A DNA stretch of 64,000 bases, taken from positions 35,669,501 through 35,733,500 of the forward strand of contig NC_084921.1 in the NCBI RefSeq assembly GCF_958298935.1, given 5' to 3'. This DNA comes from Phragmites australis. Its lineage: Eukaryota; Streptophyta; Magnoliopsida; Poales; Poaceae. The notes below the pieces were generated by a model. It searched no databases. It saw only the letters and a list, made by a program, of their open reading frames with translations, and was not told the DNA's origin. This document shows, in pieces, positions 33,795 through 46,269 of the stretch (its first letter is position 1; every line of letters begins with the position of its first letter). The translations under genes and the position numbers were made by a program.

Positions 33795-34800
33795 TTAAAG
33801 CTCGACAAGCTCACTCATGACAACCAAGCAACTCTCACAATCCTCATCCTCAACCTTGGCCTTAGACCTAAACAACTCAATCTCAAAAGAAACAGACTCA
33901 TATTTAGGCCTAAGTTCCTTCAACTCATGCACAACTTTTTTAAGTAACCTATCCTGACTAATGAGAGCATCATTCAAGGTATCAACTTGGATAGAAAGCT
34001 GGTTATAGGAAGGTAATACCTCAAAGAGATCAAGCTCGGTGTCCTTGTCATTGTTGTCGTCCGCCATGAAGCATAGGCCGGTGAAGTCTTTGGTCTTTTT
34101 CTTATTCTTCACTTGCGGTTCCTCCTCCTCTAAGCTCTTCTCCTCACTAGAAGAGGTATCGACGTTGCTGAGAGCAGCAACGAATGCCTTAGAAGCTGTC
34201 TTGGCCACCTTCTTGGCCATCTTATCGTGGTTCTTCTTGAAGAAGGGCTTCTTATTCTTCATCTTGTGTTTGTTGTAGTCATGGTTGATATCTTCCGTCT
34301 TCTTGAGCTTGGGGCAATCTGCCTTGAAGTGGGAGGTGTCACCACACTCAAAGCAGGCTCAAGAGCCACCCCTCCTACGATCTCGACGGTTGTTGTATAA
34401 GTAGGTGAACTTCTTCACAATGAGGGCAATGTCCTCATCATCAAGTACCTCCACCTGCTCCTCTGTGATAGAAACAAGGGATGACAAAGCAAATCTACCA
34501 GATAAAATGTTAGCACAAGAAACACCACTTCTACATTGGTTGCCACTGCTAGGTCCGGAAACCAATGTCATGTTCTGAGACAAGGAGTTTCCAAGATCAA
34601 TTCGAACTGCCTTGACTATCTTGGTAGACTTGAGTTTGCTGAAGAGTTCATCACAAATTAACATATCATAACTTAGTGACTCTTCAATGCTCGAGATCTT
34701 CACTTTCCATATGCTATGATCGAGAGAATAGAGAAGCTTGATCACCCTTTGATGGTCAGAGTAGGGCAAAACACCATGGATCTAACGTTGCTCACAATTC
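33795..34800 (-). pseudogene. Sirevirus gag remnant
   Basis: 34769-34359 encodes a UBN2-like gag portion (..VIKLLYSLD.., ..FTYLYNN..). A CCHC knuckle C-x2-C-x4-H-x4-C follows at 34356-34314. 34262-33795 encodes a Lys/Glu-rich C-terminal part with FTGLCFMAD and a predicted coiled coil. A C-terminal coiled-coil gag is typical of Sireviruses. Gag forms the particle that packages element RNA. Stops separate the parts. Confidence 0.8.
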
Positions 34801-35237
34801 CATCAAAACGAGCGAACATAGCATTAAAAGATTCACGAGGCCCTTGCACAAATATTTGATATTCTTAGTTATAAGTGATTTGGCATCTGGCCTTAATCTG
34901 ATTAGTGCCTTCATGGAAGACACTTAGAGTAGTCTCCTCGGCAGTACGGAGGTGATGAACCTTGTCAAACTCATTCCGACTCAGACTAGTGAATAAAATA
35001 TTTTTGGCCTTGTTGTTAGCCTCATACTGTTCAATTTGAACCTAAGTCGTGTGAGCAGTATGGATCTTCTAGTTGGAATCAACTACTTCATATATTGCAC
35101 TTCCTTGGCTTAGATGATAAGTCTTCATGCTCACCTTCCAGTACGAAAAGTCTCTTCCATTGAACAACAGAATCTTCTCACTTCTCTCCATATCGCCTAC
35201 GGATCACAAAGCCGGTTAAGGTCAACAAGTGATCAAA

Positions 35238-35252
35238 CCGGCTCTGATACCA
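35238..35252 (-). other. Primer binding site (tRNA-Met type)
   Basis: Minus-strand TGGTATCAGAGCCGG lies two bases inside the LTR end GGTCCTACA. It is the standard copia initiator-Met primer site. Confidence 0.88.
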
Positions 35253-35254
35253 AT

Positions 35255-35540
35255 TGTAGGACCGAGATAGAAGACTAGAGGGGGGTTGAATAGGTGCCTT
35301 ATAAATTTCTTACGAAATAGATGGCCTACTTCTTATTCAGCCAACGCTCCTAAAAACGCATAAACAGAAGCATAAACTTTAGAGAGATAAAACGAGAAAG
35401 AAAGTTCCATGACAACATGACTCCACGGATGAAATATGAACCATATGTTCTATTCAAGACCATTGCATGTGTCTTTGTGCACAAAAGCTTAAAACTTGAA
35501 TGAATAACAAAACAAAAGGACAATCACCGAAAGAAGCAAC
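35255..35540 (-). repeat. 5' LTR fragment of the Sirevirus
   Basis: The minus-strand end CTCGGTCCTACA abuts the primer site. Homology with the 3' LTR stops near 35540, where a different, GA-rich fragment begins, so the outer part of the LTR is lost. Confidence 0.7.
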
Positions 35541-35813
35541 TCTCCAAGATTGATGGGGAGTTAAGCCTTCGGGTTCGGCTGTTTCTAGAGGAGAGAGGGC
35601 GCAGGGAGGCGCTGGGTTTGTGGCGGATGGCAGAGGCGTGGGATCGGTGAAGCAAGCGGCTAGAGGAGGAAGAAGAGCCGGGACTCGGCTCAGCAGCAGC
35701 TCAGCTCGGCATGGACCCACTATACAAATAGAGGCGGCAGGCACGCACACGGGGAACGGCCGACTCGATCGGGTGTGGTTCGGCCCAAACAGGGAGAGGG
35801 AAAGAGAGCCAGC

Positions 35814-35901
<88 letters not shown>

Positions 35902-36227
35902 GTGGGATTGGGCTCAGTTTTAGGTAGGATTTGGCCCGACTAGGCTTAGGAATTAAGAAATTGCTTTTCTTTCTTTTTATTTTCAAACAATTTTTTGCAA
36001 AGAGCTACCAAACGAGTGTCTCCTAACGAACTTTTGCAAATATTTTTCACACATAAAAACCTAATGTAACTACTGCAGCATGAATGCAACAAGCATGAAT
36101 ATAACCTATGGCATTTGAATTAAATTTAGAAATTAATTTCCTCCTAATTTAAACAAAAATCTACAACTCCTATTAAATTCTAGAAAATTTTATACTATTG
36201 AGAAAATTGAAAATTTAAGGTGTTACA
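35541..36227 (-). mobile_element. LTR-like fragment (probably gypsy)
   Basis: The right end, read on the minus strand, is TGTAACACCTTAAATTTTC, a common gypsy LTR start. The rest contains a G+C-rich part and a long CT tract on that strand. The opposite terminus and a target duplication are not seen. Orientation is inferred. Confidence 0.45.
35816..35898 (+). repeat. (GA)n microsatellite
   Basis: About 40 uninterrupted GA units; on the minus strand a CT tract within the LTR-like fragment. Any long Glu/Arg or Leu/Ser reading frame over it is an artefact. Confidence 0.97.
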
Positions 36228-39200
36228 CCTATTGAGTTGTGATGTCTGGGGTTGGGATGGATATCGGTAGTGCTCCATGTTTTGACGGAACTCACTTTCC
36301 CTATTGGAAAATTCTAATGACCATTTATTTGTAAGCTAAATATTTAGATGTTTGAACAGTCACCGAGGATGGGATGAAGGAACGGGTCACAATTAAGGCA
36401 ATTCAATGCTTTAGCGAAGATCCTTTTATTATCTCTAAGCATCAATGCATTTAATTGAGTTTATTCTCTCACCAATGGTCATGATATTTGGACTCACCTC
36501 ATTGAAATACATGAAGGCACAAAGGATGCACACAATGAGAAATATCATATGCTAGTCATTAAGCTCAATAACATCAAACAATTTACCTATAAAAGTGCTA
36601 ATGACATATACTCACGTTTGAATACTATTATCACTGAGATCAATGGGCTAAGTTTAATGCCAATTGGGGATGATAAATTGGTGAGAAGAATACTTAAAGC
36701 TCTTCTTTCAAAATACAAGTTGATAGTCTCCATCATCTATGATAACAACGATATTTGCAAGATGACTCTAAGCCAAGTTCTTAGCAAAATCACCGCTCAT
36801 AAGATGACCATGAACATGAAGGTTGTAGCTTCCTCCTCATTGGGCACCAAAAACCTTTCCCTCACAAGCAAGCAAGCTCTTTACCCACACATGAAAGAGA
36901 AGATGAGAAGGCAAGAGCAAGAGTCAAGCTCAAACAAAGATGATGGTGATGAAGATGAAGAGAGTGATGAAGAATATGAGCAAAGCACCTCACATGATGA
37001 AGAAATGGATCCCAAGATTTCTAAGCTCATCTCAAGATTGGAGAAGTATCTCAAGAGGATCAACGCTAAGATCAATCATCCAATCTCTATGAAAGACTTG
37101 GTCAATACAATTGATCATGTCAAGAAGAAGAAGAAGACCAAGAACAAGAGGGAGACAAGGGGAAGGAGCAAGACATTTGTAAGTATAGGAAGATGGGTGA
37201 GTGAAGATGAAGATTCAAGCTCAAATGATAAGAGCTTCACCATCCACTCCTCCAAGAGAAGCTCTTTCTCAAGATCATCATCACACAATTCATCATCACA
37301 CAAGTGCCTTATGGCCAAAGGTATGAAAAACGATGCAAATGATGATGAATCCGTTGGGGATCACCCTCTCAAGAAGAACTTGAATTGATCAATGGGGAAC
37401 AAAGATCCTTAAAGAAACAAGCTAAAGAACTTAAGAAATTCAATACCCTTAATGATATTCATGCTTCTTTTGTTTCTAATTAGAAACAATTACTAAGTAA
37501 ATTAAATTGCTAAACAAGTAGCATGAAGAGCTGGAGGTAAAACTTGATGGCATTGAATCTCAACCTAAAGTCTCTTTGAAGCAATCTACCTCTCTCTTTA
37601 ATTTCAATTCTATGGTAAATGTTTTCACTTCTTTTGATAATTTATTTAATCTATCTAGCTCATCAATTTACAATGAGACATGTGTTGAGAATGTTGTTGT
37701 AGAATCATATATTGATCTCATTGCATAAGAGACTGATGAGCTCAAGCAAGAAGTGGAGAAGCTCAAGAATTGGCAAGACTAAAAGGCAAAAACTATGTCC
37801 AACCTCCTCAAGATAACCATGATAACATGGTGAATAATCTTATGGAGGGGTCCACCGTGGTATGCTTCAAGTGCATCAAGAAGGCCACAAGTCATTTCAA
37901 TGCAAACAAGTCAAGAAAGCTACCATGGAGAAGAAGAAAATGAATCTCTTCAACAACACGTTCAACATCTATACCAAACCTAACTACAAGATTAAGACCA
38001 AGAGCAATCACTTTAAGGTCAAGAAGAAGGAAAATGGCAAGGTGTTGCACAGATGGTTGGGAGAAATGATTGGGGGTAGAACTAACCCATTTAGGTGTCC
38101 AAGGAAATCATCATCAACATGAAATGATCCCAATCAGTTTGGGTTCCAAAGAAGACTTGAAGCTCATGGGTCGTCGGAGGATTTGAAGACTTGACTCAAA
38201 AGATGAAGTGAATGTTCAAGCAAAGAAGTCAACAGTACAAGATTGGGCACATTGATGAAAATCTTGATCATCATATATGTAAATTCTCCACTCAAAGGTA
38301 AAAGAGGTAATGCATTTTGTTTTGTATCTAGTATATTTGCCTTATATAGGATTGCATGTGCTTATTTCATTTCTTTGAAATGCCTAGTGTATGTTTCATA
38401 TGGTAGGTTGCTTGTGTTTATCTCTAACCCATGAGCAATCTATATGGTTTAATAGTTGTAGGTTCTTTGTATGGTATATTTCTACAACTGGTATTTTTTT
38501 GTACCATGAGTCGAATCTATACGATAAATTTCTCATTGTTATCAATGACAAATGTATGTCTTTCAAAAGTATTCGACATTTGTATGCACATATTAGAGGA
38601 AGCATATCCTATGGGTTGTGATTTTGAGACTAACATTTGTTTCAAGTAATATCTTTTGTAGTCTTATGGAGTAATATATATGTCTTTAGAGGTATGCAAT
38701 GCTTAAAGGTTTCAATTGGTATCGTTATAAAATATTTGTACATTTAAGCTACATCTATGCAATATGGCTTAAACTTCTGATCCTGATATATTATCTAGTG
38801 TGCATATTTTGTCACATACCTACAAGTAGTTCATCACAAGTTGGTCTAATCATATGCACACACATAGTGGGAGTTTAGACCATATTATGTGAGTTTCATG
38901 AATTGTGATCTATATCCATTCCGACAAGTGGTATCATCTTATTGGATCACAATTTATGAAGTTCTCTCCTATTTGCTCTAACATTTTTCCTTGAAGTCAA
39001 CATCTGTTTGTAGCCTTTTTGAGACTGTTGACAAAGGTAGCGACCGAAGCAAGATGGCATACCTAGGGGAAGAACAAGTAAGAAAGCAACATGCCTAGGG
39101 ACGTCAAGGTTAACAAAGAAGAAGATGCAAGAAGCTCACAAAGATCTCAAGACATCCACAAGTAGTACCAAGGCTACGAGTGTATCAAGAGTGCGCAAAG

Positions 39201-39733
39201 TAAGGAGCTCTTGCATGGGTCGATCAAGGGAGATAGTAGCGATGGGAAAAATGGGAGAATTTTGTCCATGACGGCCACAACAAAAGGAGGACAAAATGAA
39301 GGTAACAACAAGGTAGACAAAGATGGGATCTTTCCCTTACAATTGCTATCACTGTTTGTTCTTACTATGCATCCAAACAAAGTGGTAAAGCCTTATGCAC
39401 TTTATAATTATTGTCATTCATTATTTGTGCACTTTACATTTGGTATCATTTATGTTTTTCCATCTTTTCTTTGTTTTGAAGGTTCCTTTCTTCAAGTTGC
39501 TATCTTTTGTGTGATAACCCATCAAATGAGTTTCAATAGAACATAGGGTTCATATACATCCACGAGAGCCATGTGTTTTTATGGATATTTTGTTAGCAAC
39601 TTGATTCTCTCTGGTTTTGCTTCCGCTGCTAGTTTTTGAGGTGCTTTGGGTGATAAAGGATAATGCCATCTGTTTCGAAAGAAATTGGTAAGTCGACTAT
39701 TCACCCACTTTAGTCATCGTTCTCGGTCCTACA
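36228..39733 (+). mobile_element. Gag-only Sirevirus-like copia remnant (plus strand)
   Basis: It begins inside gag (DIGSAPCFDGTHFPYWK, from about 36258) without a 5' LTR or primer site. Gag runs to about 38155, and no protease, integrase, RT or RNase H follows. The right end is an LTR terminus CTCGGTCCTACA (39733), the same ending as the opposing Sirevirus. A PPT-like 'acatagtgggagttt' (38864) precedes non-coding DNA. Pol was deleted, or this was a gag-only derivative. Confidence 0.75.
36258..38155 (+). pseudogene. Sirevirus gag remnant (includes a 279-codon open frame)
   Basis: The open stretch 36549-37388 holds a UBN2-type gag core (..LNNIKQFTYKSANDIYSRL..), then acidic and Lys-rich segments and a Ser-rich tail with CLMAKG, similar to FTGLCFMAD of the other element. 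The start region (36258-36500) has stops. A CCHC knuckle near 37863-37905 is split by a one-base frameshift after its second Cys. A typical gag end WVPKKT occurs near 38138-38155. Confidence 0.8.
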
Positions 39734-40985
39734 GTCCGTATGTAGAAAAAGTTGTTTAAAAGGGCCAAATTCTAAAAATTTAACTAGTCTTTGGTTATTT
39801 TTACTACTCCAACTTAAATTAACAATATTTAATTAAAATATTCTGTTGAGCACATAAAATTTTTATTATTAGACACGCCATCAAAATTACATTAAAAATA
39901 TTTGAATACATGTTTGAAACATTAACATGCAAAAGTTGAATAGTATAAGCAACATTGAGAGTTAAGTTATAACGGAGGTTGATGCAAGTGTGGGCCCCAT
40001 TCCAAAAAAACAAGTGCGGGCCCCATTCCCAAAAAAACAAGTTTGGGCCCCATCAAAACACTCAAAATACATTGGTATATTCCTTCGTTATCCTCTTTCT
40101 ATGCACCATAAGTCGAATGAAGTGGTATATCAGCCTACAAATAAAGGGTGTGTTTGCATCAAATGTCGTTGGGTAGAAATGGCAACCCGTGGTTAGTACA
40201 ACGGTATGGCATGAGTATCTTGTAGCTAAGAGGCACTATTCGAACCTTACTACGAGTTAGGAGGGAACATTACGACGTTTTGAGAACTTGATCCTGTGAT
40301 CTCTCTTTTTTTAAGGCTATCCTGTGATCTCTTAGATGTTGAGATACCAATCGCAATGCTCTGGGCAAAATGTACAAAGGAAAAAAAAGTGGATTTGCTA
40401 GCTGGAATTAGACCTGGAACGTGCTCGGTCACTAGCTGCCAACCTACCTCCAGTAGATATTCAAAACCCGAAATATTTTTCATCTTTTCTCACTGGTTTT
40501 ACTTTTACTACCTTCGGGCATCGATTGACGAACAAAAGCAAGCTAGAGCTTCATGCAGCTGCATGTCAAAACACCCGTACGCAATGTGACCAACAGATTA
40601 TCATGAACTGAAACTTTATATATCTAGACAATTGTCCTTCCTACAGGGTATGAACGAGGCAATGCTTTCTTTTGTCACATCGCCTTCACTTTCCTTCTCA
40701 GCTCAAAAGCCACCCAAAAGCTTGCAAAATACATTCACCTGGCACGCAAAATTTACCGAGATAATACATGATGCTATTTGGCAATACATGCTTAATAAAG
40801 TACAAGCACAACCTCCCATCAAATTTGAACCTTCCTCAAAGCTACCACCACGTGCCAAACTAACAACCGAATGCAGATGCAGCAGACAGCTAGGACCGAG
40901 GTTTAATCCATCATGAGCTTTGTGAATTCCACCTAATCGTAATGATTAATGCTTGCGAGCCCGATCTTGGGAGAGTAGAACTTAA
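39734..40985. other. Intergenic DNA 3' of the Utp12 gene
   Basis: Nothing coding is recognised. A short repeat lies at 39985-40056. The part next to the Utp12 stop codon (about 40650-40985) should contain that gene's 3' UTR. Confidence 0.45.
39985..40056 (+). repeat. 26-27-bp tandem repeat, about 2.7 units
   Basis: The core 'gggccccattcc' followed by an A-rich run and 'caag' repeats at 39993, 40018 and 40045. It is short and non-coding. Confidence 0.8.
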
Positions 40986-43900
40986 TCAGTTGCTTATGAT
41001 CTCACTTCCATCTGAATGCTCAGAAGCATCAGTAACATCCCCAAGCTCTTCAGCTTCCTCATCGGTTTCCATAGCATCAACTTCAAACTCTTCCTCGTCA
41101 GTGTCCTTGTCCTCATAAATTATCGGTGGAGCTGCCTCTTCATCGTCTGCTTCATCATCTGCAACCTGGACCACAATACTTTGGATCAATTGCAATGCTG
41201 AAAATGATCTAGCTTTTGGTGGAAGGAAACTTACCTCGCTGAAAAGGTAATCTAGAGTAGTAGAGAGTTGATGTGCTGACTTGAACGTTGATGTTCTTGC
41301 ATCAATAAGCTGAAAAAATTGCAGCCAGTAACATGAGTATCCAACAGTAGACATGACTTACAATTGTCATTTGTAGCGACAGCTAAGCAATAATTTAGTG
41401 AGGCTACAATGTCTAGTTGTGGATTCAAACTCAGCATCATCAAGGGACGCTTGCAATGTACTATCTTAATGAGTAGAATATCCTTACTTATGCACACTGA
41501 TGCAAGTTTACTTTACATGTGGCAGTAAGATGCCATACAGGCATGAAACATCACTAAATGCACATGTCATCAGGCTGTTTGTTCCTTCCAAGCGTAATAG
41601 AAGTGTTGGCATGAAAAACTCTAGATTTTTAAAAATTCAACTTATTTACAATTTACCCCTAAACTTCTTAGTGGCAACAGATGTACCACTGGAATATGTT
41701 CACAGCTCTGGGATTACTTAGTTTTACCACAAGTGAAAACAAATACTAACCTGGTAAAGTGAGTTGAGCAATAGCAGAGAAGATTCCTGAGACACTATGC
41801 TGCTCATGTGTCGACTAAGTAAAGTTTGCAGCCATGGGAGCAAGCAAACCAATACTGCGCCCCTGAGGGAAAAGTATCAAGAAATGATATATTTGTGTCA
41901 AACTGTGATACACAAATTTAAGAATTACACTAAAAACTATGAAATGTGTAGAATTATCATCCTTCGAGTAGACAGGATAATCTAGCTAAAAAGTTAATAG
42001 GCCATAACATTCCTAAAGTAGCAGTTTTTCAAACTTCGAACTAAGAACAACACAATAGAATGAGGAACTCAATGAGAAAGAAAACAGACCCATTGGGATC
42101 AGGAGATTGATGATATGCTCATCTAGTCCACTAAAAACACACATACAAGAGATCACAGTAAAATAGACAACACTTGTCTCTAAATGGCTATTCTCATATG
42201 CTTCGTTTGCAACCATCCTTGTGTAATGATATAATTAGTAGCATCCTCCAGCTTTTGAAGAAAAAAAAGGGACACAATCACCCAAGTATAGCAACAAGTG
42301 AATGTGCAAGCATACAAAACAAAGGGATGACGAGAATAAGAAAATTGTAGAAAAGAATCACACCAAACTAAGTACTGAAAGAACTGGAAGCCCTGAGTAG
42401 CCCACTATATGCATGAATATATAGTTAATGGTGCATGTGCCCTACGAAGGCTGTCTAATAGTCAATGAATCAAATATCTCTACACTGCATGCACCGCATA
42501 ATGTGTCCCAAACATTTATGTATTAAACTGATATAATGTGTCCATAGAATCTTACCTAGACTGTATTTGCAATACAAAGAACTTGAGAAGCTTCACAACA
42601 TCTGCTGGTGTTAGGAGTGATATAGACTTAAAAATAACCTGTGTAACCAAACAGTAAAACTATGAGATATGATAAGGTAATCTTCAACCAAACTGCATGA
42701 CGAATAATTAACATAGAGAACTCTTTGTTGTTCGTCAATAACAGACCAATTGTTACTAAGACTTCAGTAAAGACCAGGATTAACAAATTCTGCCTTTCCT
42801 TCTCAGTTACTGAACATGGCTCGTGGTAACTTTGGGTTCTATAGAATATACTCCTTATTTTTTTCAATTTTGCTTACTAAGAAAAAAATCATTAACATGG
42901 ACCAAAAGGAAAAACTGACCAAAGAAACCATGCCCTAAATATGATCAGGCTAAGACTAGCACACATTCAGCTTAATTATTAATAAAACTGAACCATCAGA
43001 TTAAAAACTCAGAAAAGTGCAATTGATCACACGTAATTCTGCAGGTTTAACTTGTATAAGCCAAATATAAGTATGTTAAATACTATGCACCAGTGACTAC
43101 AGATACGAAATTCAAAACAGATTTCAACCACAGTACAACCAGCAAATTATAAGGGCTAACAGGTATTTTGGCCAAACATTGCACAGAAAAGAATACCTTT
43201 TCATCTCTATTGTACAAGCAATTCAGCAATGATACATTATCATCAGCGCGCAGAGCTTGCTTCAGCAAAATATGGACCGAATCTGCACTTGGTGGTGCCA
43301 TAAAGAGTGGTTGCTCTTCATTATCTTTATTGATCAAATTCAGAGTTGCTAGTTTTTCCTCCATAGTAGGTTCATCAAGATTATACTCTGAAATTTCCTC
43401 ATTGGCTGTATCTGAAAACTCCCAATGAAATACAAAAGCCAGTTAATTATAAAGCTTGAAAACAAAGGGTACCCTTAACTCTGTTTATTCGTAGTTTAGA
43501 ATGCTTAGTGAATGACATAATATCAGTTTTCCAATGCCGGCGGTAGTATATTACAATAAGCTGTACCACTTGTATAGGTGATACAAATGCAAGTCAAAAA
43601 TTCAAATTAACGATGTAGTTAAATTTTAACAAGGACATGTCTCACCATTAGTAGAATCCAAAGCAGATGATATCCTCTTTTTTCCTCTTTCTTTTTTCTT
43701 GGCACTTTCTTTTTTCTTTGATCTTCCTTGATGAGTGGGGTTTGTGTTCTCCTGCAAATCAGGTTCTCCAGACTCCTTGCTACTTACCAATGCTGCAAAG
43801 AAATAAGGAATTCACATCAATCGCAGCCATCTAAATAATTTATATGATCTTTAACGTCAGTAGCATTATAACATATCATTTAGTCATAAGAAAATATGGA

Positions 43901-44187
43901 GATATATTTTCAGAAACCTATTCGCACTAACGCCCCCGCGAAACACGATTCGTGGTACCCCCAACCAATTCGCGGTTCCCTCACAATCGGAACCGCCGCC
44001 GGTTCGCAGTACAACTCGCTGTGAGCAGCGAGCGAACCCTAAAAACAGATGAAAAACTAAAAACAGAAGGAAGAGCTACGGGAGAGAAGAAGGGGGGAAG
44101 GAGCTTGCCGGATCCCTTGGTCTCTTCGTCATCGCGCCGCCGCGCCGCCTTCCTCGTCTTCTTCGATGAGGTGGGAGTCGTCAGCAT
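40986..44187 (-). CDS. Utp12-domain nucleolar protein (WDR43/UTP5 C-terminal type)
   Basis: Seven minus-strand exons join in frame to 296 residues: 44187-44109, 43792-43646, 43411-43197, 42638-42556, 41862-41751, 41309-41235 and 41165-40986. Introns are GT-AG except the first, which needs a GC donor (G|GCAAGC); no GT donor of the required phase is seen. Order: basic N-terminus (KKTRKAARRR, likely nuclear), Lys-rich linker, Utp12 domain (from about residue 100; PPSADSVHILLKQAL, LLTPADVVKLLKF, LLPWLQTLLSRHMS, LYQLIDARTSTFK) and acidic tail (YEDKDTDEEE). WDR43/UTP5 acts in the t-UTP part of the small-subunit processome in pre-rRNA transcription and processing. That protein has about 400 residues of WD40 before this region; none is here. 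It may be a genuine short paralogue or a truncated copy; intact exons favour the first. Confidence 0.8.
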
Positions 44188-45190
44188 GGCGGGAGGAGGG
44201 CGGCGCTGGCGGCGTGGTGCGTGGGTCGGGAGGGGCGCGTGCGGGTGGCGGCGTGGGGGCAAGGTACGGAGGAGCGGAGGCGGCGGGCGCAGGGTCGATG
44301 GGCACGTGCAGCTAAGGAAGGCGTGTGGCGGCGGCGATTTCCAGGAGCAACGACGCGGGTGCGTGGCGGCTGCCTCGGTCGGGAGGGGAGACGGAGGCGA
44401 GGGTTTCGGCTCGGGTTTTGCTGCCCCGAGCTGGCTGTCAAAATGATGGGCCATTAGTGAGTACAGACCGAGGGAGAGGCCGACCAGTCTCTCGTCATGG
44501 AAATGAAGGGTTTGTCTCTGGAGGCTTGGGCCACCTCTTGGGCCGGGCCGGGCCGGGCTGCAACGGCATTTTGAACGCTGCCATGATGGCGTGGACTGCG
44601 GAACTTCGTTGTCGGACGAGAACCAGTGTCCAATGTCCAGCGACGGAACACTACTGAAAGTATAGAACACCACCGAGCTAATGGGAAAAACCGTTGGAGT
44701 ATCAGTACAGGAAAAAAACTTACTTTTTGCACGAAAGGAATCGCGGATAGAAGACTTTATTGCTCAACATAAGTACTCAAAGTTCGGCGGATTACGGCTG
44801 TAGTTGCAAAATTTATACGAGATGACAAGAAGAGACATAGTCTCGATGTGTTATGGTTACCAGTGTTACCTAGGCATGGACATAGGTATCGAAATCCGAC
44901 TCAGATTCGAGTATCCGATTCGATGAAGACAATTTAGACACGCGAAATACAACTCGAAATCCAATTCTGATTCAGATGTTACTAACCAAATTTGTCACTA
45001 GTCCATCTGAAACTACACCCTAAAATAGCACTACATTTGGATGGTGAAGCTTTCCAAGCAATCGTGCCCTCTTCCCAAAGTCAGTTACCTGGATATGTAA
45101 GTGATAAGTCAGATCATGCATAGATTTACTAGAGAAGTGCAGATGAAAAAGAAAAAAGAAAACAAGGGGAAGTTACCATCTTTTCCACTC
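44188..45190. other. Upstream region of the Utp12 gene and spacer
   Basis: G+C-rich to about 44600, consistent with a promoter and 5' UTR for the minus-strand gene. It includes a (GGCCG) repeat near 44540-44558. Long frames on both strands here reflect base composition, not genes. 44880-45000 has degenerate 'tatccgattcg' repeats like those at position 1. Confidence 0.45.
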
Positions 45191-45804
45191 ATACGTCTCC
45201 AGCATCGGAAAAGGCAACTTGATCTGAGCTGTGCTTAATCGCCACATCTGAGCCCTTTCCATGTACCGTTGAACTTTGTTCCAAATCTATTAGATCTATT
45301 CTTGTCTATGCGATGTTGATATCTATTTGATCTATTCTAGTCTATGTGTACTCTAGATGTCTGGTTACACTTTAGAAAGATAGATGCAAACATGTTTGGA
45401 TCTAAACGTATCGATAACATTGTCATATTTTGTTTATAGATTATCTTAGCACAACCTACAACGTGATAGGAACTAGGTGGACCCCTTCATCTACAGTGTA
45501 ACAACTGGTTAATCATAATTTGAATATCTTGATCTAATCACTGCATGCAAGTGAATCTTAATCTTAGGGAAGACATCCTCTCATAACAGCTACAATCCTA
45601 AATCTTTTTTTTTGAATCTCTGATGCACAACAATTCACAATCAATCATCATTTTTGTTAGTAGCAATACTTTGATAGATAAAGCTTGAGATCCAATTGTT
45701 CCTTGATATCGATAAACCTTACAATACTCTAAGGGAAAGACTGCACTGACCCATGCATTTACGTTTTGTAAATTGTGCATATATCTAGTATCAACAAGCT
45801 TTTC

Positions 45805-45822
45805 TGGCGCTATTGCTGGGGA
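45805..45822 (+). other. Primer binding site (tRNA-Asp type)
   Basis: TGGCGCTATTGCTGGGGA differs by two bases from the TGGCGCCGTTGCCGGGGA primer site of Athila/Tat elements, and the preceding 'atcaacaagctttt' is also characteristic. Confidence 0.82.
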
Positions 45823-46269
45823 AGATGTTCGACTTTTTTAGCTATTTGGTTTTGCTACTAACACTCTAATCCTCAACCTTTTTCTAGTATTTTTGTTATT
45901 ATTTCTTTTTTTCACCATGAATTCCATATGCTCTTTGAAAATGATGCTAGATTACTATGGACCGAAGACTAAAGCAAGTGCTTTGCCAAGCTCAAACACG
46001 AAGGTCAAAGCGGAGGAATTTTGTCTACATCCATTGTTGGTACAAGTGGCTCAAGAGAAGTCGTTTTCCTGATCCAAAGAGGAGAACCAGTACAAATACA
46101 TCAAACCCTTGGAGGGATTATGCAGGACATCCAAGCAGCAAGGAGTCCCAGAAGAGCTATTCAAATGGATGATATTCCTATTTTCATTAGAGGGGAGAGG
46201 GAAGGCATGGTATAACTAAGTAAGTGGTGATGTAAATAGAGAGTAGGGTGAGCTCTTCAAAAGTTTTGC

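Larger units (their letters stand above)
27511..35540 (-). mobile_element. Sirevirus-type copia retrotransposon (minus strand), decayed
   Basis: Reading right to left: truncated 5' LTR (35255-35540), tRNA-Met-type primer site, gag with UBN2-like part and zinc knuckle, protease, integrase, reverse transcriptase and RNase H, polypurine tract and truncated 3' LTR. Shared LTR sequence (27511-27650 against 35350-35540) confirms one element. All ORFs carry stops or frameshifts. The 3' LTR lost its last 95 bp or so, next to the kinase gene. No third ORF lies between RNase H and the polypurine tract. Confidence 0.88.

Noticed and set aside
35620..35986. Arg/Glu-rich and Leu/Ser-rich frames
   Set aside because: They translate the (GA)n microsatellite on either strand.
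40170..40250. Possible tRNA gene ('gtggttagtacaacgg ... ttcgaacc')
   Set aside because: A-box-like and T-loop-like words occur, but acceptor and anticodon stems do not pair.
43952..44673. 164- to 230-codon frames around the Utp12 first exon
   Set aside because: G+C-driven frames on both strands; only the 79-base exon 44187-44109 fits the splicing phase of the gene.
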